From contig JAHBUP010000001.1 of the NCBI GenBank assembly GCA_019638015.1, positions 3,442,424-3,506,423 of the forward strand: DNA of 64,000 bases, read 5' to 3'. The position numbers and the translations under genes were made by a program. Source of the stretch: Melioribacteraceae bacterium. GTDB taxonomy: Bacteria; Bacteroidota; Ignavibacteria; Ignavibacteriales; Melioribacteraceae. Below are positions 1 to 9,300 of the stretch, piece after piece (within the stretch, counting starts at the first letter, position 1; every line of letters starts with the position of its first letter). Below the pieces are notes generated by a model. It saw only the letters and a list, made by a program, of their open reading frames with translations. It had not been told where the DNA came from and ran no database searches.

Positions 1-591
1 ATTATCAATTCCTTCATTTGAGTGCACATCGGGGAGATAAATTCTTCCTCTTTCATCAATATCACTTTTTATATCGCGCAAAAAATTAACTTTTTGAAAA
101 GCTGAGCCGAGCATTTTTGCAGGGTGCAATAATTCATTATATTTTTCATCATTACCATTTACAAAAACTTTTAAGCACATTAGTCCAACCACCTCTGCCG
201 ATCCATAAATATAATGATCATAAGTACTTCTCTGGTAGGATGATTTATCTAAATCCATTTCCATACTTGTTAAAAAAGCTTCAATTAAGTTTTTATCAAT
301 ATTATATTTATTTACTACTACCTGGAAAGAATGAATAATTGGGTTGGTGGAAATTCCTCTCTCAATTGCTCTATAAGTTTCTTCTTTAAACTCCTTCATT
401 AAAGCCGATTTATCATAACCATGAAAAGAATCAACAATTTCATCAGCGGCTCTTACATAACCATAAATGGCATATATCGGATTACGGAATTCTTCAGAGA
501 AAGCGCGTATTCCTAAACTGAATGATGTGCTGTATGACTTCGTGAGCTTTTTGCTCAACTCAAAGGATACCTTATGATATAGCTGTATCAT
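1..591 (-). CDS. crtB: phytoene synthase CrtB, cut by left window edge
   Basis: Head-to-head prenyl synthase that would join two geranylgeranyl diphosphates into phytoene, the first committed step of carotenoid synthesis. The first 197 codons are visible; the C-terminal part lies left of base 1. Seen: YSTSFSLGIRAF near residue 20, the first Asp-rich motif DEIVD (50-54) and the second, LRDIKSDIDERGRIYLP (171-187), whose Asp residues hold Mg-diphosphate. The ATG at 591 lies inside the end of crtI (20-base overlap) behind GGAGAG, so the two genes are translationally coupled. Squalene synthases share the fold; pairing with a CrtI-type desaturase favours phytoene synthase. Confidence 0.9.
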   Translation of the reverse strand, partial: MIQLYHKVSFELSKKLTKSYSTSFSLGIRAFSEEFRNPIYAIYGYVRAADEIVDSFHGYDKSALMKEFKEETYRAIERGISTNPIIHSFQVVVNKYNIDKNLIEAFLTSMEMDLDKSSYQRSTYDHYIYGSAEVVGLMCLKVFVNGNDEKYNELLHPAKMLGSAFQKVNFLRDIKSDIDERGRIYLPDVHSNEGIDN

Positions 592-2059
592 TTTCAATTC
601 TCTCCATTACTAATCTTGAACTTATCACCACCATTGGCAAACCTGTACCGGGAGTTGTTGAAGCCCCTACATAATATAAATTACTGTAATGTTCATCTTT
701 ATTTTTTGGCCTGAATGCACCCACCTGATCCATATCATGAGCCAAACCCAAGCCAGAACCTTTATACAAGTTTAATGTACTTGCCCACTCTTCCGGAGAT
801 AATATTTTTTTTGTGATAATATTTTTTTCTATATCAAAACCTGTTCGTCTGCTTAAATCGTCAATAATGTTTTTTGCTAACTCCTCTTTATCATCCCAAT
901 TTTTCTTAAATCTCAGATCGGGTACCGGACATAAAATAAATACATTTTCACAACCTTCGGGAGCACAAGTAGGATCCGACTTTGAAAGAACATTTACATA
1001 GTAATATGGTTTTTGGGGAGATATTGAAGATGTAAAAATTGTATCGGCATAACCGCGGAAGTTACTTCCTAAAAAATAATTATGATGTTCAAGATTTTCA
1101 ATTTTTCCTTTAACGCCAAGGTAAATTGTAAATGGAGCTAGCGTCCAGTGCATTTTATCAAGTTTCTTTTCGGAAAAAGAATCTCTCTTTAATATCTCAC
1201 CCCGGAAAGAAGCCGCGTCCGCATTCGAGATAAAAATATCGGCGCTCCATCTTTTGCCATTCTGGTCAATTACTTCATAAAGTTTACCATTATTTGAGCC
1301 GATCGATTTTACTTCAGTATTGTAATAAAATTTTACATTCCGGTTTTCCAATATTTTAACAAACTCCTCCACCATTTTGTACATTCCGCCTTTGATGCGC
1401 CAATACCCGTTATGCTTCATTTCAGTGTAATTAAGAAGGGAATATATTGCGGGTGTTTGGAAAGGTGTAGCGCCTAAAAAGAAAGCGACTAAAGAAAAAA
1501 TTATTCTAACTTCTTCGGAGGAAAAGTTTTTTTCTACCTCATCCCACATCGTTCTGTACAAATAAGGAATATGTTTCCAAGGTACACGCGAGAGCTTTAA
1601 TAAATATTCAAGTTTGTTATCGAAATTGGATTTAACAACAATGTTTTCTGTATCATGCCAAAATTCACCCGCGCGCTTTAAATACTTTTCAGCTTTGATA
1701 GCAAGATCGGGCTCCACATCGACAAACTCATCTTCAAGTTTTTTAAGATCTTTAAATATTCTGCGTGGTTTATCTTTGCCTTCAAAAAATACCTGGTAAA
1801 GAGGATCTAATTCCTCAAACTCAACCGGATTTGAAATTCCAATCGATTTGTATAATTCCTCAAATTCATAAGTCATACTCATAAATGAGGGACCCAAATC
1901 AAAACGGAAACCCTCCATCTCCAGTTTATTCATCCTACCCCCTGGAGTGGAATGCTTCTCGAGAATAGTTACCTGGTAACCTTTGCTCGAAAGTCGAAGC
2001 GCGGTAGAAAGTCCACCTAATCCCGATCCAATAATTAATGCTGTTTTCATTTTACTCAT
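572..2059 (-). CDS. crtI: phytoene desaturase (CrtI family)
   Basis: FAD-dependent desaturase that introduces conjugated double bonds into phytoene. The 495 residues match the family length. The N-terminus is a Rossmann dinucleotide-binding site (GSGLGGLSTALRLSSKGY, about residues 11-28) followed by EKHSTPGGRM. Near the C-terminus GLGLAHDMDQVGAFRP and YYVGASTTPGTGLPMVV are the conserved CrtI closing motifs. Two starts are possible, ATG at 2059 and ATG at 2050; neither has a strong ribosome site. It is the upstream gene of a crtI-crtB operon and diverges from the kinase at 2336 across 276 bases. A diapophytoene (CrtN) or zeta-carotene substrate cannot be excluded from sequence alone. Confidence 0.9.
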   Translation of the reverse strand: MSKMKTALIIGSGLGGLSTALRLSSKGYQVTILEKHSTPGGRMNKLEMEGFRFDLGPSFMSMTYEFEELYKSIGISNPVEFEELDPLYQVFFEGKDKPRRIFKDLKKLEDEFVDVEPDLAIKAEKYLKRAGEFWHDTENIVVKSNFDNKLEYLLKLSRVPWKHIPYLYRTMWDEVEKNFSSEEVRIIFSLVAFFLGATPFQTPAIYSLLNYTEMKHNGYWRIKGGMYKMVEEFVKILENRNVKFYYNTEVKSIGSNNGKLYEVIDQNGKRWSADIFISNADAASFRGEILKRDSFSEKKLDKMHWTLAPFTIYLGVKGKIENLEHHNYFLGSNFRGYADTIFTSSISPQKPYYYVNVLSKSDPTCAPEGCENVFILCPVPDLRFKKNWDDKEELAKNIIDDLSRRTGFDIEKNIITKKILSPEEWASTLNLYKGSGLGLAHDMDQVGAFRPKNKDEHYSNLYYVGASTTPGTGLPMVVISSRLVMERIENDTAIS

Positions 2060-2335
2060 AATTTATAATCGAAACCGTAATTGAATTCTTATAGTTCCAG
2101 TAGCTTATAAAATTTGAATAGCCTCAAACTTTTGAATTACACAATAATGTACTCAATTGTCTTCTTTGATGATATATTTTTTTTGCAAGGAGTTGAATTA
2201 GTTTTATAAGCGATTTTTAAAATATAAATGAACTATAGAGTACGTTCTATCCGTTATTTAATAAATGAAAAAACGATATTTTATAATTAAACTATTCCCC
2301 TTTTCCCCCGATAATAATTCAAAAACACTGGATTT

Positions 2336-4081
2336 ATGGAGCTTGAGTATCAGTTTTTCCTAATACAAAAAGGAATAGCATTCCTTTTTTCGATATACGT
2401 TTGCATTCTTTTTTTAAGGAAGAGGAATGTCAATGGGGCATTTGCTTTTTTCCTTCTCGGGCTCTTTAATATTTTTTGGATTATTGGTAATGCTATTGAA
2501 GTATTATCACAGGATTTCGAAACAAAAGTATTTGGATTAACCCTCTCATATTTAGCAATTCCGATTTTGCCTGCGCTCTGGTCGATTGGTGTTCTACGAT
2601 TTATCACTCTCGGAATTAAACCTTCCAGAAGATTTGTTGTGCTGATTATGGTTGTTCCTATCATAACAGTATTTCTGATGGCTACAAACATTTTTCATCA
2701 TTTAATGTACATCAACTTTTCATTGATTGAATATGGGCAATTCTTACTAATAAAACCTCAGCAAGGAGCCTGGTTTTGGGTTCATGTATTTTATTCATAT
2801 TCAATGATAGCAGTTACAAGTGTATATGTTTTATGGGTTCAGCGGGGCAGTGATAATTTTCTGACAAAACAAAAAATATATTTAGTGATTTCTTCTTTCG
2901 CTCCCGCTTTATTTTCATTAATGCATGTTTTAAATATCACTAGTATAAACTACACTTCATCATCTTTTGTTATTGCGGTAATTGTATTAGGAATTGCGAT
3001 TTATAAACATGGTTTATTAGAAATCATTCCAGCGGCAAGAGATAGAATTATTGAATCGATGGAAGATTGCGTGCTTGTATTAGATAAAATGGACCGGATT
3101 ATTGATCAAAATCCGGCGGCAATTAATTTATTAAAAAGCGGTAACGCCTATGGTAAAAAATTACGTGACGCATTCCCACAAATTAGAGCTCTTAAAAGAT
3201 TAACCGGTGATCATAATTTGATTAATAATGAAATTGAAATTAAAGGTAAGACTTTCGAAATAATAAGTTCTCCTATCACCGATAAAAAGGGAAAAGAGAT
3301 TGGTTCAGTTTATACTTTTAGGGATATAACTACCCGGAAGAAGAGTGAAGAAGCAATCAAAAAAAGTCAGCTTGAACTTATAGAGTTAAACAGAATTAAA
3401 GATAAATTTTTCTCGATTATTTCGCATGATCTTAAAAATCCATTTCAGTCGTTGCTCGGGTACGCCCAAATGTTGAAAGAGGAATTTGATACTTATACAG
3501 TAGAGGAAAAAAAAGAAATTATTGAGGGTATCCTTAATATCAGCAAAAAGACACAGCAATTATTGGATAATCTGTTAAATTGGGCACGACTCCAAACCAA
3601 CCGAATAAAAATTTATGAAGAGGAGATCAATCTCGAAAGATTGGTCGATCAGATATTTGATACTCTTTACGTACAGGCTAGTTTGAAAAAAGTAAAATTA
3701 ATTTGCGATGTATCGCACCATATTAAACTAAAAACAGATTTTGATATTTTATCGGTTGTTTTGAGAAACCTAATTTCAAATGCAATTAAATTCAGTTATT
3801 TGAGCGGGACAGTTAGAGTTTTGGCTGTGGAAAAAAATGATAGAGTCGAGATATCGGTTATTGATGCTGGTGTTGGAATGAGTCCTGAAATTGTGGAAGG
3901 TTTGTTCGACCTTAAAAATCTTATCTCCGAAAGAGGGACAAAAGGTGAAAAAGGTACAGGATTAGGATTAATATTATGCAAAGAATTTATTGAAAAAATT
4001 GAAGGTACAATTTGGGTTTCTAGTATAGAAGGTGAAGGCTCAATCTTCACATTTTCTCTCCCCCATAAATTATCGCAATAA
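2336..4081 (+). CDS. 7TM-PAS sensor histidine kinase
   Basis: Membrane sensor kinase of 581 residues. Residues 1-225 hold about seven hydrophobic helices with short loops, like the histidine-kinase N-terminal 7TM domain. A PAS domain follows (about 235-340; begins RIIESMEDCVLVLDKMDRII). The HisKA box is FFSIISHDLKNPFQ with phospho-acceptor His364, then the HATPase: N-box NLISNAIKFS, G1 DAGVGM, G2 GTGLGLILCKEF. No receiver or regulator gene is adjacent, so the partner is unknown. The kinase core resembles that of the kinase at 18739 (same FSII-HDL-NPF phospho-acceptor box), indicating paralogy. Confidence 0.88.
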   Translation: MELEYQFFLIQKGIAFLFSIYVCILFLRKRNVNGAFAFFLLGLFNIFWIIGNAIEVLSQDFETKVFGLTLSYLAIPILPALWSIGVLRFITLGIKPSRRFVVLIMVVPIITVFLMATNIFHHLMYINFSLIEYGQFLLIKPQQGAWFWVHVFYSYSMIAVTSVYVLWVQRGSDNFLTKQKIYLVISSFAPALFSLMHVLNITSINYTSSSFVIAVIVLGIAIYKHGLLEIIPAARDRIIESMEDCVLVLDKMDRIIDQNPAAINLLKSGNAYGKKLRDAFPQIRALKRLTGDHNLINNEIEIKGKTFEIISSPITDKKGKEIGSVYTFRDITTRKKSEEAIKKSQLELIELNRIKDKFFSIISHDLKNPFQSLLGYAQMLKEEFDTYTVEEKKEIIEGILNISKKTQQLLDNLLNWARLQTNRIKIYEEEINLERLVDQIFDTLYVQASLKKVKLICDVSHHIKLKTDFDILSVVLRNLISNAIKFSYLSGTVRVLAVEKNDRVEISVIDAGVGMSPEIVEGLFDLKNLISERGTKGEKGTGLGLILCKEFIEKIEGTIWVSSIEGEGSIFTFSLPHKLSQ

Positions 4082-4110
4082 ATATTTTCTTCCCCCTATT
4101 TCAATTCTCG

Positions 4111-4157
4111 CTCAAAAAATCGTAACAATTATTATGTTAGTAACACAATTTTTTGAG
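4111..4157 (+). promoter_or_regulatory. inverted repeat that could mask the ribosome site of the S46 peptidase
   Basis: CTCAAAAAAT at 4111-4120 is exactly repeated in reverse complement at 4148-4157 (ATTTTTTGAG), and the right arm contains the GAG of the ribosome site GAGGA just before the ATG at 4165. An inner TAAC/GTTA pairing could extend the stem. It could attenuate translation or end the kinase transcript. The arms are A/T-rich, so chance is a fair alternative. Confidence 0.3.
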
Positions 4158-4164
4158 GATTGAC

Positions 4165-6348
4165 ATGCAATCATTTTTCATTCGTAAAATCAAGCTTTTA
4201 TTTTTTACCCTCATTCTCTCCTTTGTTTTGGGAATGGTTCCGGCATCCCCGGAAGAGGGAATGTTTCCGCTGAGCGAAATTCACAAAGTGGATTTGGTTA
4301 AAGCCGGTTTAAAGATTAATCAAAAAGAAATTTATAATCCTGATGGAGTTAGTTTAATAGACGCACTTGTAAATTTAAGCGGGTGTACAGGTTCTTTTAT
4401 TTCGGACAAAGGATTAATAATTACAAATCATCATTGTGCCTTTAGCGCCATTGCAAATTCAAGTACAGTTGAAAAAAATTATTTGGAAAATGGATTTCAC
4501 GCTTCCAATTTGGGGGAAGAAATCCCCGCTCCAGGTTATACTTGCAGAATAACAGAATCTTACCAAGATGTATCTGAATTAATACTTTCGGCAGTCGCCA
4601 ATGTACAGGATCCGGCTCAGCGAGTTCAAAAAATTTCGGCTAAAATGAGAGAGTTGGCCGATGCGGCAACAAATGAAAAAGAATCAATAACCGCAGAAGT
4701 TTCCGAAATGTTTGCAGGTAAATCTTATATTTTATTTAAATATAGAATTATTAGAGATGTGAGATTAGTTTACGCTCCCCCACAATCGATTGGTAATTTT
4801 GGCGGGGAGACCGATAATTGGGTATGGCCTCGTCATACAGGTGATTTTTCATTGATGCGCGCATATGTTTCTGTAGATGGGAAAGCTGTTCCATATTCAA
4901 AAGATAATATTCCTTTCAAACCAAAAAAATTCCTTGAGATTAATCCTGCGGGTGTGGAAGAAAATGATTTTGTCTTTATATTAGGTTATCCGGGTAGAAC
5001 ATTCCGTCACCGCCCATCACAGTTTATAAAATATCAACAGGATTTTCTCCTCCCTTTCATCTCCAATATTTATGGATATGCCATTGAGACTATGCACAAG
5101 ATTAGTGAAGGGAACCAAAAACTTAAACTTGAATTTGCCCCGAGAATTAAAGGTTTAGCAAATACAATGAAAAATTATCAGGGCAAGCTGAGAGGATTAA
5201 AAAGAATTGATCTTGTTAAATCCAAAATTGGTGAAGAGGCAGAACTGCAAAAGTTTATTAACTCAAATCCGGAATTAAAAAACAAGTATGGCTCGCTATT
5301 ATCAAAAATTGGCGATGTATATAAAAATATAAATGATTTGGCTTATTCCGATTTATGGATTAGACAAATGATGAATATGAGCCCTTCTATTGCTGTTGCT
5401 AACTATATTATAAGCTATACAGAGGAAATGCAGAAACCGGAAAATGAGCGGATGCCGGCATTTCAAAAAAATAATATCGAAAGAACGAAGTCGATGTTAA
5501 CCAGAAGCATAGCTTCATTTAATAGTGAGTTTGAAGAAATTCTATTCAAAAAAATGGTTGATGAGGCAAATGGTTTTCCGGAGAATTCCAGAATAACTGC
5601 GGTCGACAACATTTTTGGTTCGAATGGAGATCTGGATGAATCTCTTGTTGTTGAGTTTATTGATGAACTAAAGGAATTAAAATTAACAGACAAAAATAAT
5701 TTGGAGATTTATTTAGCCAAAACGCCCGAAGAAATTAGGAATTTGAAATCGAATGTTTTTGCATTTGCTCGTAAATTTAATACTCAGCAGAAATTGGTTA
5801 ATAATGAAAATGAAAGAAGTGAAGGTACGTTAAATAAGCTTTATGCCGATTTAGTAGATGTTAAAATGTTATGGAAAAATCAAAATTTTATTCCTGATGC
5901 AAATAGTACTTTGCGGTTAACCTACGGTTATATAAAAGGATATAATCCAGTAGATGCGCTTTATAGTGAGCCATTTACATCAATTGGAGGGATTATTGAA
6001 AAAAATTCTATCTATCCTGAAAATGAGGAATTTGCGATTCCGGACAAATTAAGAGCGTTATATAATCAGAAAGAATTTGGACAATATACCAGCAAGAAGA
6101 GTGGTAAACTGCCGATTGCGATGTTGTACAATATGGATACAACCGGCGGTAATTCAGGTAGTCCTATTTTAGATGCTTACGGAAGATTTATTGGAGTCAA
6201 TTTCGACCGTGCTTTTGAAGCCACTATAAATGATTTTGCATGGAGTGAATCATACAGCCGATCGATTGGGGTTGATGTTCGTTATGTATTATGGGTTATC
6301 GACAAATTTTCCGGAGCTCAAAATATTCTCGATGAATTAAAACTGTAA
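4165..6348 (+). CDS. S46 family dipeptidyl-peptidase (DPP7/DPP11-like)
   Basis: Exported serine peptidase that removes dipeptides from oligopeptide N-termini, used by asaccharolytic Bacteroidota to feed on peptides. I chose ATG 4165 (727 aa): GAGGA sits at the right distance, while an upstream in-frame TTG at 4153 would include that site. Signal peptide about 1-27. The trypsin-like fold shows NHHC at 88-91 (catalytic His), FGGETDNW near 210 and GGNSGSP with nucleophile Ser664. Eighteen residues on, the motif reads NFDR (Arg682). In characterised enzymes Arg at this site gives DPP11 (Asp/Glu at P1) and Gly gives DPP7, so acidic-residue preference is inferred. Confidence 0.9.
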   Translation: MQSFFIRKIKLLFFTLILSFVLGMVPASPEEGMFPLSEIHKVDLVKAGLKINQKEIYNPDGVSLIDALVNLSGCTGSFISDKGLIITNHHCAFSAIANSSTVEKNYLENGFHASNLGEEIPAPGYTCRITESYQDVSELILSAVANVQDPAQRVQKISAKMRELADAATNEKESITAEVSEMFAGKSYILFKYRIIRDVRLVYAPPQSIGNFGGETDNWVWPRHTGDFSLMRAYVSVDGKAVPYSKDNIPFKPKKFLEINPAGVEENDFVFILGYPGRTFRHRPSQFIKYQQDFLLPFISNIYGYAIETMHKISEGNQKLKLEFAPRIKGLANTMKNYQGKLRGLKRIDLVKSKIGEEAELQKFINSNPELKNKYGSLLSKIGDVYKNINDLAYSDLWIRQMMNMSPSIAVANYIISYTEEMQKPENERMPAFQKNNIERTKSMLTRSIASFNSEFEEILFKKMVDEANGFPENSRITAVDNIFGSNGDLDESLVVEFIDELKELKLTDKNNLEIYLAKTPEEIRNLKSNVFAFARKFNTQQKLVNNENERSEGTLNKLYADLVDVKMLWKNQNFIPDANSTLRLTYGYIKGYNPVDALYSEPFTSIGGIIEKNSIYPENEEFAIPDKLRALYNQKEFGQYTSKKSGKLPIAMLYNMDTTGGNSGSPILDAYGRFIGVNFDRAFEATINDFAWSESYSRSIGVDVRYVLWVIDKFSGAQNILDELKL

Positions 6349-6361
6349 ACAAATAATAGCC

Positions 6362-6389
6362 GTAGAGACGCCATATATGGCGTCTCTAC
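6362..6389. repeat. perfect 28-bp palindrome, GTAGAGACG type
   Basis: Begins GTAGAGACGCC, has centre ATAT and ends GGCGTCTCTAC; all 14 pairs match. It lies in the 63-base gap between two convergent genes (S46 peptidase and cytochrome c), so the transcript of either strand can fold into the same hairpin and it may serve as a bidirectional terminator. It is much richer in GC than its surroundings and resembles dispersed intergenic palindromes rather than an ordinary terminator with a T tract. Confidence 0.75.
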
Positions 6390-6411
6390 AACATTACAAA
6401 TTATAACCTGA

Positions 6412-6828
6412 TTATTTACTGAGCAGATAATCAGTCATCTTACCTAAATCTTTAACATCCAAATTCCCATAAGAGGGCATCATAATATTTTTGTAAGTGA
6501 TTTTATATTCTTTAAATCGGCTATCCCCGCTATATGAAGATGGATTACGCAAGTAATTTATCAAATTGTCTCTCGACCAATTTTCCTGTAAATTGGCAAG
6601 GGCCGGACCCATCTTAGTACCTTGTAATTCCCCGCCATGACAAGTTGTGCAATTATTTTTTTTAATAAGTGCCAACCCATCTAGTTCTTGTGATTGGGCA
6701 GCGGGTTCATTGGTATAGTTTTCAGGAAGAGTAGCGTAATCATCCTCTTTTTTAGTTACTCTACCTAAAATAAAAAGTAGTAAAAATAATCCGAGAAATG
6801 CCGCAATCCATTTTTGTGCGTTAGTCAT
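6412..6828 (-). CDS. membrane-anchored monohaem cytochrome c
   Basis: A 138-residue class I-type cytochrome c. An uncleaved-looking N-terminal helix (residues 5-23) anchors it in the inner membrane facing the periplasm, then a 30-residue linker. Haem attachment site is CTTCH (60-64); PSYGNL preceded by Met-Met (near 115) offers the axial Met ligand. Start is supported by AAGGA seven bases before ATG. It stands alone next to the amidase operon on the same strand; no oxidase or reductase subunit is nearby, so the electron donor and acceptor are unknown. Confidence 0.85.
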   Translation of the reverse strand: MTNAQKWIAAFLGLFLLLFILGRVTKKEDDYATLPENYTNEPAAQSQELDGLALIKKNNCTTCHGGELQGTKMGPALANLQENWSRDNLINYLRNPSSYSGDSRFKEYKITYKNIMMPSYGNLDVKDLGKMTDYLLSK

Positions 6829-6882
6829 GTTATCCTTTATTTTTTTACAAATGATTAATTAATTAAAATTACCGTACCTAAT

Positions 6883-8481
6883 TTATTGAAGAGTTATCTC
6901 TTTATCATAATATTCTTTATAACGTGCAATTGCTTTGTAGATAGCAGTCGCAATTTCATTTTGACCTTTTGTGCTGGCCAAATAGGTTTCATCTTTCCTA
7001 TTTGAGAGAAAGCCGGTTTCAATTAAAACACTCGGCATCGAAGCACCAACTAAAACATAAAAACCAGCCTGTTTAATTCCTAAACTTGGTATTGAAGTAT
7101 ATTTTTTCCAATCACTATTTAATAAATCCGAAAACTTTTCCGAAAACCTCATATATTGAGAATGTGCCATACTCACAAGAATAAAATTCTCATCTGTCAA
7201 TTTTTGATACCTATCAGGATTTTCTTCATACTTAATTACACTATTTTCAAATTCAGCAATTTTAATGGCACTTTCAGTTCTTCCCGGTCTAAGCAAATAT
7301 ACTTCAAAACCACGATGCGCAATATCTTTTTGTACAGTTGAATTACAATGAATTGAGATAAATAGTTTACCCTCGTTTTCATTGGCAATTTTTCCTCTTT
7401 TATATAACTCAACAAATTGGTCGGTCTTCCTTGTATAAACTACTTTTACTTCGGGTAAGTTTTGCTGAATTAATCCCCCTAATTTTAGGGCTATTGCCAG
7501 ATTAATATCTTTTTCTCGAACGCCTGTAACACCAATTGCACCGGGGTCTTTACCGCCATGCCCGGCATCAATTACAATTACATCAAAAAGCCATTTCTTT
7601 TTTTGATCGGTGGTTTCTTTACTTCCAACAAATAACTGATTTCTTAAAGTAATAACAATATCGTTTGATTCAGGTTCAATGAACGAATCGGCTCCAGAGT
7701 AGCCCTCGTTTAATAAAAATTCAAGTTGAGTAATATTTTGGGGCATTAGAGTCTGTTTAACACTTTTTACTAATCCGGCTGGAATTACCTTTTCGGCTAG
7801 CCCCGGTATAACACTTATGTTAGGAAAAAAAACGAAAAGTATACCATTGCCAATTGAATTGCGAGGAATATTCAATTTTTTATTTGTCTTAAATCGGATT
7901 AAAGTACCATTACTTTTTTCCTCAATAAGTATATTTTCGATATCATACTTAGAGAAAGAACTTGCTGATTTAACAGGAGCAGAATCCTTTTTATTTGGTT
8001 GGTCGGGCTGAGATTTTGTAAATAGCGATGAGTAGTTTACTATATTTTTAGTTAAGGTTAGCTTTTTTGTTCTGTCATTATAGTCCAGCATTTTCCCATG
8101 CACAGCAGCAAGATATTCTAACGAAGCATTGAGGGGAATAAAAATATCATCCTTTAATAACAAGGGAGCTGTAAAAATTTGAAAGGTATTAAACGATTTA
8201 TCTGTTCTATTCGTTATGACTATAAAATTACTTTTTGCCGTAAATTTAATTATATAATCGGAAAATTTTAATTCAACTTTCGCGGTTTCCTCATTATAAA
8301 ATATAGAAGCTCCCATCAATACAGTAAGTTCTCGAGAAGATACATAATCCACACCATTTCTTGTAATAAAAGAAAGATTCGATGGTACTCCTTCATTATC
8401 TACGGTTACCTTATATAATCTCTGCGCCTGTAATAAGGAGGAGATAAAAAAAATCAATATTAAAATTTTAGATTTGTTCAC
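6883..8481 (-). CDS. N-acetylmuramoyl-L-alanine amidase (AmiC type)
   Basis: Periplasmic zinc amidase that cuts the bond between N-acetylmuramic acid and the stem peptide, typically during daughter-cell separation. 532 aa: signal peptide (1-19, ends LLQAQ), a copper-amine-oxidase-N-like domain (about 20-150), an AMIN-like beta domain (about 175-285), and the Amidase_3 domain (about 298-525). Zinc ligands are seen in VIDAGHGGKDPGA, VREKDINLA and FISIHCN; VLIETGF carries the catalytic Glu. The start is GTG at 8481; any later ATG would lose the signal peptide. It begins three bases after the stop of the upstream methyltransferase gene, indicating a two-gene operon. Confidence 0.92.
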   Translation of the reverse strand: MNKSKILILIFFISSLLQAQRLYKVTVDNEGVPSNLSFITRNGVDYVSSRELTVLMGASIFYNEETAKVELKFSDYIIKFTAKSNFIVITNRTDKSFNTFQIFTAPLLLKDDIFIPLNASLEYLAAVHGKMLDYNDRTKKLTLTKNIVNYSSLFTKSQPDQPNKKDSAPVKSASSFSKYDIENILIEEKSNGTLIRFKTNKKLNIPRNSIGNGILFVFFPNISVIPGLAEKVIPAGLVKSVKQTLMPQNITQLEFLLNEGYSGADSFIEPESNDIVITLRNQLFVGSKETTDQKKKWLFDVIVIDAGHGGKDPGAIGVTGVREKDINLAIALKLGGLIQQNLPEVKVVYTRKTDQFVELYKRGKIANENEGKLFISIHCNSTVQKDIAHRGFEVYLLRPGRTESAIKIAEFENSVIKYEENPDRYQKLTDENFILVSMAHSQYMRFSEKFSDLLNSDWKKYTSIPSLGIKQAGFYVLVGASMPSVLIETGFLSNRKDETYLASTKGQNEIATAIYKAIARYKEYYDKEITLQ

Positions 8482-8484
8482 TAG

Positions 8485-9072
8485 CTAACCGATAAATGGG
8501 AAAATAAAACCGCTCTTTTTCTTAAATAATTTGAACTCCTCACCGAAATGATCGGCGAGCATCTTCTCTTCAAGTTTTGCTCGCAGCATAAATAAAGGAA
8601 GCTCAACAAATATGGCTAACGGCATAATTAAAAAATTCATTAGGGCCAAACCTGCACCGAAATCACTCAAAATTTGACTAATATATTGTGGATGTCGAAC
8701 AAAGCCGTAAATACCTTTTGTGATAAGCTTATGTTCCTTTAGAATTACAACATCTTGCGAATAATAACTCTTTAATGATTTAAATGATAACACCTGTACC
8801 CACGAAAATATTATAAACATTAGTAATCCTATAATTCTTAAGTTCGCATACTCCTCCTTAATATTTTGTGGGAGCGATCCAATATCAAAAATTCCCAGTA
8901 TTGTAATTATTAAAATTAATGCCGAGATATTTGGGGGAACCTTCTGCAAATAACTTTTTGGTCTCTCAACTAATTTAGTTAATGATGTTTTTATCCCCTT
9001 TTTTGCACCTGACCAATTAGCACTAATTGACACAAAAAGATTTATTGCAGTAATCAGATTAATTGGATCCAT
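8485..9072 (-). CDS. ICMT/PEMT-type membrane methyltransferase
   Basis: Integral membrane protein, 195 aa, with four or five hydrophobic segments. The C-terminal half has the isoprenylcysteine/phospholipid methyltransferase signature GIYGFVRHPQYISQIL (about 125-140) and a terminal glutamate-rich turn (EEKMLADHFGEEFKLF), both part of the SAM pocket in this family. The bacterial substrate is unknown; lipid or quinone-like acceptors are common guesses. It is the first gene of the operon with the amidase at 6883. Confidence 0.8.
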   Translation of the reverse strand: MDPINLITAINLFVSISANWSGAKKGIKTSLTKLVERPKSYLQKVPPNISALILIITILGIFDIGSLPQNIKEEYANLRIIGLLMFIIFSWVQVLSFKSLKSYYSQDVVILKEHKLITKGIYGFVRHPQYISQILSDFGAGLALMNFLIMPLAIFVELPLFMLRAKLEEKMLADHFGEEFKLFKKKSGFIFPFIG

Positions 9073-9300
9073 TCATACAACCTGTTATTTTTATGCGTTA
9101 ATATACAAACTTTACGTTTTATTGAGTTGGGCAAAACTGCGCCTATCTCATTTTGTTACATGTAATATTTACTGAAAAACCGGGGAAGTTTTGTAATCTT
9201 TATGAAAATGAGGAAAAACACAATCTTATTTATTGCACGATTTTTGAATAGTAACAGAGTTATGAAATTTTTATTTTACACCAAAATTATTGAGCGCTAG

